The position numbers were made by a program, and so were the translations under genes. From Biomphalaria glabrata (Eukaryota; Mollusca; Gastropoda; Planorbidae), in contig NC_074728.1 of assembly GCF_947242115.1 (NCBI RefSeq), positions 24,277,542-24,341,541 of the forward strand: a stretch of DNA of 64,000 nt. Reading direction: 5' to 3'. The notes beneath the pieces were generated by a model. It was not told the DNA's origin, searched no databases, and was given only the letters and a program-made list of their open reading frames with translations. Shown here piece after piece: positions 57,326 through 64,000 of the stretch (positions within the stretch are counted from its first letter, which is position 1; each line of letters begins with the position of its first letter).

Positions 57326-57373
57326 CTTTTTGTATGAACTGCTTTGAATTAATTGCCTTCAAACTAAACCCAC

Positions 57374-57450
57374 CTGGTCCAGTAGCAAAGAGACAGGTGT
57401 AGATGATGACAGCCACAATTGCTTATGTATGATAGCCAGGGCAATGTTTT
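57374..57450 (-). CDS. SLC2-like exon with +1 frameshift
   Basis: The minus-strand exon runs from TTTTTCAG to GTGGGT. It enters as KTLPWLSYIS and leaves as IVAVIIYTCLFATGPG, the WLSYxSIVxVIxYxxxFATGPG helix-9 region of GLUT proteins. The two halves are in different frames because of one extra base between them (AGC-A-ATT). 77 nt are present where 76 fit the phases of both neighbours. Either a true inactivating insertion or a sequencing/assembly error. Confidence 0.8.
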
Positions 57451-57518
57451 CTGAAAAAAAAATTATCAGCTAAAGTTTAAAGGATTTTAAGAAATTGTAA
57501 TAGTAGCAAACTAAAACT

Positions 57519-57740
57519 CTATGGCCATATTACAAGGTCTTTAGGACTCGCAAAAACCTTCCTTCAGGGAACAGTACCAGGAAAAAGAAGAAGAGGCAGA
57601 CAGAGAAAACGATGGGAAGACAACATAAAAGAATGGACACTGAAAGAGACAGAGAGGAATGGAGAAAGATGGTTGACAGATTTTGTGTGGTGCCCCAACT
57701 GTCCAACAGACTAAGGGATAGATGAAGGAATAGTAGCCCT
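57519..57740 (+). mobile_element. LINE ORF2 C-terminus, 5'-truncated, in SLC2-like intron
   Basis: Translation YGHITRSLGLAKTFLQGTVP, GKRRRGRQRKRWEDNIKEWT, TDFVWCPNCPTD-stop. The GxRxRGRQxKRWEDNIKEWT block is a very common LINE end. Same family as 63893-64000. Confidence 0.85.
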
Positions 57741-57929
57741 GTAGTTTTTTATAAACAAAAATTAGTTTAAAAAAAAATGGAATGCCATCTATACATAAAG
57801 ATTGATTTTTATGTCCAACAGACTAAGGGATAGATGAAGGAATAGTAGCCCTGTAGTTTTTTATAAAAAAAAATTTAGTTTAAAAAAAAAATGGAATGCC
57901 ATCTATACATAGAGATTGATTTTTATGGA
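57701..57929. repeat. Tandem duplication, 112 bp x 2
   Basis: GTCCAACAGACTAAGGGATA starts at 57701 and at 57813. The copies are about 95% alike, beginning inside the LINE tail. Confidence 0.92.
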
Positions 57930-57992
57930 AACAGCTTGCTGCCCAATGCACCGAATGATGTGGGAGGCTCTAAGTAAGTAATCTATACATAC

Positions 57993-58171
57993 CTGTAGTG
58001 AAAGGTAAACAACTAGTACTACTGAGGAGATACACATGCCCACGAGGCAAATCATGTGCAGAGTTCTTCTGCCTGCCCGGTCCATGATCAGAGCAGATAT
58101 GAAGGTCATCATGACTTTTACAACACCTGTGGCTACCGTAGCATACTGAGATGTCTCCTTGCTCAGACCAG
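57993..58171 (-). CDS. SLC2-like exon (helices 7-8 region)
   Basis: The minus-strand exon, 179 nt, runs from TTTATCTCAG to GTATGT. It reads GLSKETSQYATVATGVVKVM, MTFISALIMDRAGRRTLHMI, CLVGMCISSVVLVVYLSLQ. QYATxxTGxVxVxMTFxSxxxxDxAGRRTLHxI is the conserved region preceding and including the D-x-x-GRR motif of GLUT transporters (class I/II type). The frame is fully open. No exon for the N-terminal half was found in the 5.8 kb to the right, so the 5' part is either far upstream or missing. Confidence 0.9.
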
Positions 58172-58640
58172 CTGAGATAAAAATACTTGTACATTAGCAG
58201 ACCACCTGAAGTTGAATAGTATAGAACTATTTGTTTCGTCATTTACAGGCTGAACTTTTTTTTTTTAAATATTTTCTTTTTAACCAAAATAGTGATTTGT
58301 TTCACTCTGAATTATAAACCTTAGCCTGTGGACTTCTGGTTTATATTTTAATGATTAGTTTATAATATCTTGTAATGGGAAAAGTGTTTATTGGTGGGAT
58401 TGCTGATCCGAATAGTAAATATTTTATATGGAGGGATATTTTTTTAAAGTTTTACTGCTAAGCACTTCAGGAACACGTCTGCTCAAATTGAACCTCGAAT
58501 GAAAAATCTACCAACCCAAAAGGATTATAACTCACTATCTTCAAATATTACCCTAGATTTAGACATCTAATAGATCAGTATTACTGTTCCTTTGTGATAA
58601 ATTATGGATCTAGAATAGTTTTATATTTTACTTTTATTTA
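58172..58640. other. AT-rich spacer/intron
   Basis: No exon seen on the minus strand; no repeat named. Confidence 0.4.
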
Positions 58641-59240
58641 GTAGTAAACCTTTTTTTGGAGTGCAACTTGAACCAGTTTAGTGATGGTGATGATTTTTAC
58701 CAAAAAACAATACTAAAAAAATTGCTAGAAAATATACCGGTACCAAGAAAAGGCCCATCATGGTGGATGAATATTGGATTTAGATCTGCCATTTCTGTTG
58801 TTTTCATTCATCTTAGGCTTGGATCTATAGGAATCTACCCAGGTATAAAGATAAAAGTATAGATCTATCATCTAGTCAACCTTGATCTACATTAAAGACC
58901 TAGCCTAAGGCTAAGGCAATACTAGAACTAGATCTAAATCTAAATGCTAATAATGTCTAAGTCTGCTTCATCTTTTGCTAAATCTTGATCAAGATCTAAA
59001 TCTTCATTATTACAATTCATAGAAGTATAAATAAAACAATAATAAAGCCTTTTCAGTAGTAAACATTGTGGGTGTGTCTTGGACAAGCATAGCCATGATG
59101 TTGTAGATTTTTACAGATAAACAATACTAAAAAAAAAAAAGAAAATGGGCAAAATATGCCAACAGTGGATGATTATTTGATGTAGATCTACCATTTCCTT
59201 TCTTTGTATTAATCATAAGCTTAGATCTAGAGATAGATCT
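58641..59240. repeat. Diverged direct duplication (~230 bp units, ~410 bp apart)
   Basis: AGTAGTAAAC, GATTTTTAC..A..AACAATACTAAAA, GTGGAT..AT..GATTTAGATCT-CCATTT occur in the same order near 58640-58860 and 59055-59240. A third start (CAGTAGTAAACATTGT) lies near 59735. No known element. Confidence 0.55.
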
Positions 59241-60587
59241 AGTATATGATATCATATATCATTATATCTAGATCTAGACTTAGAGTAGTCTATAGTGACT
59301 AGAGTCCAAGTGACAAGTCTAGTCAGTCTAGAGATAAAAGCTTAGATATCTAAATCTAGTGACCTAGTCAACCTCGATTACAGACTACACTACTACACTC
59401 TACACCTGACCTAGCCTACTGACAATAATATATTTAGATCTAAATACTAATAATATAGAAGATTTAAGAAGATATATTAAATATATAATAAATACGCTAA
59501 ATTTAGAGTAATTTAGACCGTCACCTTTGCCTACCACTAACCAGTACTGCCAGAGCAGTAGTTACAGACGAGTACCTCACTCAGTCACTGTCATGAGTCA
59601 CTGTCCTCAGGCTCAGAACCTGGATCTTAATTGTTAAAATTCTAATGTATATATGATAATATATTTAGGTCTAGATCCATTCGTCATTATCACTATTTAT
59701 TTGTGATAAATTTTAGAATAATTATAAAGTTTCTTCAGTAGTAAACATTGTAAATGTCTAAATAAAGGTGATTAAAGCCAAAAGCTCCTAATTTCTATGT
59801 AAATAAAGGACGAAGAACTCTTTTATAAAGTAAAAATAGTTCCACTGTTGTTAATTAAAAATTTTAATTTAAAAATGCAACGAAACAAAGGTACGGTAAG
59901 AACGTCTTTGCGTTTACTAGGACAGTCCGACCGTCTATGGGATAGACTCTCCGCACTGATTGAGTTAATAACTTGCAACCTAGTTTAACTGTCTGCATCT
60001 TAGAGATGAATACACACACAAAAGAACATTAAGTTTACTTGTTTGAAGGTATTTGGTTATGTCAATGCTTTGTTGTCTAGTATTAGTGTGACACTGTGAC
60101 ATGATCTGTCATGATGATCTCATTAGTGACATTAGTCTAGATTAGGTAGGCGAATATGACAATATGAATATCTAATCTAGATCTAGCTAGAAAAAGTAGA
60201 ATAGATCTAGATCTAGTAGATCTACTACTATCTAGAATCTAGTGCATGTGAAAAAAACATGAATAATTTTACTACATTTTTTTGCACAGCAATAGCTGCT
60301 TTTTATCTTATTAATTTTCTGCTAATTCATTTTTGATTATTTTGTATTTTGATTCCAAACAACGCATTGCTACATTTCAAAATAATAATTGGGTAATGGA
60401 CCTCATTCACCAATCGTAAACAAAGAACATTTAGTCAGGTGATCTTATTGATAAAACAATGGGAAAAACTGTCACTTTCAAGTTTCAATTTTACAATATT
60501 ATATTTCATAATAAACCACTTTTTTTTGTGTTTTTTTTTCTTTTCTTTAACAGTTATAATTAAGATATTTTGGTATTCCACTATCCA

Positions 60588-60588
<1 letters not shown>
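59241..60588. other. AT-rich spacer with TCTAGATC patches
   Basis: Dense TCTAGATC/AGATCTAG at 59220-59450 and 60170-60245. No gene seen. Confidence 0.45.

Positions 60589-60627
<39 letters not shown>
60589..60627. repeat. (CT)n microsatellite
   Basis: About 18 uninterrupted CT units. Serine/leucine-rich frames across it are artefacts. Confidence 0.95.
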
Positions 60628-60628
<1 letters not shown>

Positions 60629-60761
60629 GTATGAGATGATCCATAGTCGCTTTGCAATTGACTATGAATTTATATGTGGAGCCCAAAGATATGAAAATGC
60701 AGCTTCAATGTCTGGAAACATGGAGAAGTTTATGAAATTTATTGACAACCATATAGAATAG
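60629..60761 (+). CDS. Hypothetical exon, unrecognised
   Basis: The frame reads YEMIHSRFAIDYEFICGAQR, YENAASMSGNMEKFMKFIDN, HIE-stop directly after the CT repeat, which could act as a polypyrimidine tract. The composition looks protein-like. No family recognised, and no acceptor AG at the exact edge is certain. Confidence 0.25.
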
Positions 60762-61949
60762 CTATCTAATAGATATGTGTATAATGTTCACTCAATCTAT
60801 GTGGTCAACATTCTTTTTCCGAAAATAGCTTTTTGCCTCTCATTTTTTGTATATGATTGAAATACTTTTTTTTTCGTTCTGAAATTATTGCCACTAGAGG
60901 CTCAGCTTAAGGTCTTTTATTTTACCTATCTTTACTTTTTTTTTTTTTTGGGGGGGGGGGGGAGGGGGGAGAAGATGTACTAGAAGGCCAAATATACACA
61001 AGAGTAGGCCTATCTTTAAAATATTGTCAAAGTGGTGACTAATTAAATCTTTTATTTAGCAAATGCCTAACTTAATTATAAGTTTTCAAGTTTGAAAAAA
61101 AAAACAGTAATTTACTTATGGTTGCATTGTTGTAAAATTGAACTATAGATCAATGGCAATGTCTTCGATTCCAAAGATTAAGGATGTGTTCACAGTTACA
61201 CATGACATTTTAGACATTTTAAGATATTAAGTTGATCTCAACAACTTTTTTTTTTTCAAATCCAGATGAATTCTTCATGTCTTTTAATATTCCAATAGCA
61301 GACTTTATTTCAATACAAATAGTTAAAATAGTCGTTTTTACGGCAACAAAAGAATACAGTTTTTTGCTATTAAGTGACTAAATCGTCCCCATTAGGAAGC
61401 AATGGAAGCATCAGAATCATTCTTGGCATTAGCCAAGTAGAAAAATCCCCTAAAATAATCAAGTATATGATTCGACTGCCACATTGTAACATTTCCTTTA
61501 TCTTGGTTAGAGGTTCATTTACAGAAAAATTACATAATCATCTTCAGAAATCTCTCTATGGCCACTTATTTACTTTCCGATTCTACTGAATTTACATTAT
61601 TTGCATGTGAGATTTCAATAATATTTATGCCGGAAGAATGTGGTCGTTTGTTAAACAGGGACTATATGTTGGCGTCCTGATATTACGGTGCTAACTACAA
61701 ACTAAATTCAATTAAAACATTTTAAAAAATCAAAGCAGTGTTTATACACATACATGCAGCTGGTATACATCTGAAAATAGGGTTTCACGTTTTCCTTGAT
61801 ATATTAAGAATAATATAGCATTTTGAAATAATTTCATAGTCGAAATGAAAAAAAAAGCATATAGATCTATTTATTAATTGTGAATAACATGTTGCAATAT
61901 TTAGCCACTGTCATTTTTTTAAATTGTCAGTTATTCATAAAGTTCATTT
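60762..61949. other. AT-rich spacer; poly-T/poly-G tract at 60938-60970
   Basis: A 13-bp T run followed by 12 G at 60938-60963. Around 61380-61470 on the minus strand a ILGDFS..NGDDL phrase faintly resembles a LINE endonuclease domain but is too weak to call. Confidence 0.35.
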
Positions 61950-62024
61950 TTTTATTTGGGTGTCCCCCACACCCCCTAACAGGTGTCACCCGGTGCAGAC
62001 CGCACCACCCTAGTGACGCCACTG
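61950..62024. mobile_element. hAT-like terminus (single end)
   Basis: Ends CCCTAGTGACGCCACTG, complement of the CAGTGGCGTCAC end also seen at 23981. It is preceded by GGTGTCACCCGGTGCAGACC. No partner end was found. Confidence 0.5.
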
Positions 62025-62145
62025 CTACTTACCATTACTAGATGATTTAACTCAGAGTCTAACCAACAACACCCAAACAACAGCCAACTTAATTTATCAC
62101 AACACTTACTTGAGAGTTTTTAACATTAAGCCATTTACTTTTTAG

Positions 62146-62251
62146 AATATTATATTTAGATCTATTTGATTTAACTAAGGCTGCTGGGTAAAAACTATAA
62201 TATTATATTTAGATCTATTTGATTTAACTAAGGCTGCTGGGTAAAAACTAT
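62146..62251. repeat. 53-bp tandem duplication x 2
   Basis: AATATTATATTTAGATCTAT through GGCTGCTGGGTAAAAACTA is repeated exactly, implying a very recent duplication or an assembly artefact. Confidence 0.92.
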
Positions 62252-62539
62252 TCTCTCTATATATAGTCTGATACTATCTGATAGTTGAAAGCCCGATGTC
62301 AGTTAGGCAGCTTAATACAATGCAGTTGTCTCCGCAAAAATAGTTTCGAAATCCCACACGTTTGTTGAGCATTCCTCCCATTCAGGCACACTCTGTCCAT
62401 TTTGATGCACAGGCACCCACACTTTGGGCTGTATGTCCTGGACTTAGTGAACCCCATTATCTTCTTATCTGCTAGACTATATTTTACCAAAAATAAATGC
62501 TCTTCCCTGATTTTATTTTGTAATGATACTAAGATGATG

Positions 62540-63890
62540 AATGATCTTGAAACACCCTGAATGAAAGTGGAATAAAGAGGCTTTTAAATATCTCTGTTGG
62601 AGCTTTCTCCTGGTCTGATGTACCTGTAGTGTGATGAGTGCACATATTGTCTTTAAGGACTTAATATGATTTGGAAAGGCATCTTCCATGAAATAGTTTT
62701 ACCAGAGATGTTAGCTGTGTTTGAGTGATAACAAATGCTTTTCAATTAGTCTATTTAGAAGTTTAAATGTCTTTGAAGTATCTCTTTACCAGCAGGTGAT
62801 TAGACTACTGATAGTAGCTGTATAAAAAAAGTGCTGTAATTATTATTTTGTCACTTTAAATTTTCCTAGATGCCTAAGTCTTTGATGTATTTTGGTGTAA
62901 AGATTTTGGCCCTGTTCATTCCATGTTGTTTATGGTTGTGTCTAGGCATTGATATTTTTACACTTGGTCTGTGGTTTGATTGTTTTTATCTGAATCTCTG
63001 CAAGCTGGTCTTTATGCTTTTTAAAATCATTTCTCAAGTCTTTTGGACATTTAAAATTAAAAAGTTGCTCCTCTAGTAGTTGTTAATAGTTGAAAGGTAC
63101 AGCCTCTTGTCGCCTGTGATATGGATGATGATAGCTGTGTAGTAAGCAAATGTGATGCGATGGGGATATCAACTGTTAGGCTTTGTATGCCATTTGTGTA
63201 GATGTTATAAAATACTGGTGAAAGAACACACACATGCAGTACTCCAGCACTAATCTCTGGGTACCTGACACAACATCATTCATTTTTACATATTGAGGGC
63301 ATTTCATCAGAAAGGTTTAGGAACATGTGCATATGTTTCTCTAACATTTAAATTAGCTAGGTTTATAAATCAAGAATTGCTGTTGGATGGCATTAAAAGC
63401 AGATGAAAGAAGTCAACAAATACTAGTCTAGCTTGGTGTTTCTGGGTATTAAGATGACAGTACAGACTTTCAAGCATCTTGGGTACTTGATGGTTTGTTT
63501 GAAAACTGATGAGTGTAGAGATATGCTTCTACTTCTTTCAATAGACATTTCAGAATCATTTTTTAAAGTACTTCTTTGGAATCGAATGTAAGAGCGAGTG
63601 GCGTAGATTGTTGTGAGAATCAATAGTGTTGTTTTTTTCTTTTTCCAAACTTATTTAAACATTTTTATCACTTCTAGTGTATTAAACAGATCTTGGAATT
63701 GGTCTACATTTTTCTTGTGGATTGATGTCATTGAATCATGGTAGTCTTTCTCAAAGTTGTGGCTGTCAAAATGACTGCTAAAATCATTTAATTCATCAAC
63801 AAATTTATTGTCAGTAACATAGCTATGTAACCAGTAATTTGGTTTTTGACATTCTTTAGAATTATTTTTTTTTTTAAAAAAAAGCTCTTT
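62540..63890 (-). mobile_element. LINE (CR1/Jockey-like) reverse-transcriptase relic
   Basis: The minus strand, in order, reads FVDELNDFSSHFDSHNFEKD (usual LNxFxxRFDxxDF linker), SVFKQTIKYPRCLKVCTVIL with IPRNTK (FxxSxxxPxxWKxxxVIPIPK), LARLVFVDFxxAFNAIQ, KLANLNVRETY, FYNIYTNGIQSLTV, then a thumb with LDTTINNMEWT. Blocks switch frame several times and stops are frequent. It is a dead insert. Boundaries are approximate. Confidence 0.75.
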
Positions 63891-63892
63891 TC

Positions 63893-64000
63893 CTTCAAAT
63901 CCTTCACCTAACCTTTAGCCTGTTGGACCATTGGGGCACCACACTAGATTTGTCAACCATCTTTCTCCATTCCTGTCTTTTGCCTTAGCTAGAACCTCTA
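63893..64000 (-). mobile_element. LINE ORF2 C-terminus, continues beyond window
   Basis: The minus strand reads AKAKDRNGERWLTNLVWCPN-like sequence (DRNGERWLTNLVWCPNGPTG) ending in a stop and short A-rich tail. Same family as 57519-57740 (ERNGERWLTDFVWCPNCPTD). Its 5' part is off the right edge. Confidence 0.8.

Noticed and set aside
60438-60639. Leucine/serine-rich frame through the CT repeat
   Set aside because: It is explained entirely by the (CT)n microsatellite and T-rich flank.
61374-61480. LINE endonuclease domain on the minus strand (ILGDFS..NGDDL)
   Set aside because: The similarity is limited to two short phrases, with no neighbouring LINE blocks.
62870-63076. 68-codon plus-strand hydrophobic frame
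   Set aside because: It is the antisense of LINE reverse-transcriptase sequence on the minus strand.

Overview
The window looks like nuclear DNA of a gastropod mollusc, most likely a freshwater pulmonate of the planorbid type. It is AT-rich, has intron-split genes, many tRNA-derived SINEs, 5'-truncated LINEs and hAT transposons, and recurrent TCTAGATC-rich patches (about 8.6, 34.0, 46.2-46.5, 59.2 and 60.2 kb). The species call rests on general resemblance, not a search. There is no bacterial operon structure, rRNA, functional-looking tRNA or CRISPR array.

Host genes. (1) On the minus strand, 3924-4816 is a well-preserved terminal exon of about 297 codons encoding a chymotrypsin-fold serine-protease-like domain (H144/D184/S260 in my numbering). 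It joins in phase to a coiled-coil exon at 6180-6232. More coiled-coil exon-like pieces lie at 29.2-29.8 and 41.3 kb. (2) Upstream of these on the same strand are two blocks (about 30.1-32.8 and 42.6-45.6 kb) of roughly 540-bp modules, each with two splice-flanked exon-like segments, many with GC donors. The blocks are copies of each other within a larger segmental duplication (about 27.5-33 versus 38.2-45.6 kb). (3) Also on the minus strand, 54889-58171 holds five exons of the C-terminal half of an SLC2/GLUT-type sugar transporter. It carries an in-frame 54-bp duplication in its conserved core, a +1 shift in one exon and a stop in a micro-exon, so it is probably a decaying copy. (4) Weak single-exon candidates lie at 50428-50700, 50929-51060, 52235-52386 and 60629-60761.

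Mobile DNA fills most of the rest. hAT elements are abundant and several have exact or near-exact 8-bp target duplications (10080-10560, 20801-21455, 21939-23775, 26113-27226, 38750-39934, 55088-55389). Transposase relatives of the GTF2IRD2-like, ZMYM1-like and ZBED/SCAND3-like groups are recognisable. LINE fragments occur about every 4 kb. The most notable is an R4/Dong-like element with a restriction-like endonuclease domain (24371-27234, interrupted by a hAT) and a second truncated copy (48722-48945), both embedded in (TAA)n microsatellite. A broken Ty3/Gypsy element with both LTRs lies at 33773-38230, and a solo LTR at 6561-7055. Three tRNA-derived SINE families have at least fourteen copies. 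Minisatellites with units from about 20 to 61 bp are scattered throughout.

Region by region: 0-3.3 kb LINE/hAT/SINE debris; 3.9-6.2 kb 3' end of the protease-like gene; 6.5-27 kb transposon-rich sequence, possibly one long intron; 27.5-33 kb repeat block A; 33.4-38.2 kb minisatellite and Gypsy element; 38.2-45.6 kb block B; 46-54 kb AT-rich spacer with SINEs, a 40-bp minisatellite and weak ORFs; 54.9-58.2 kb SLC2 relic; 58.2-62.5 kb AT-rich repeats; 62.5-64 kb LINE relics.
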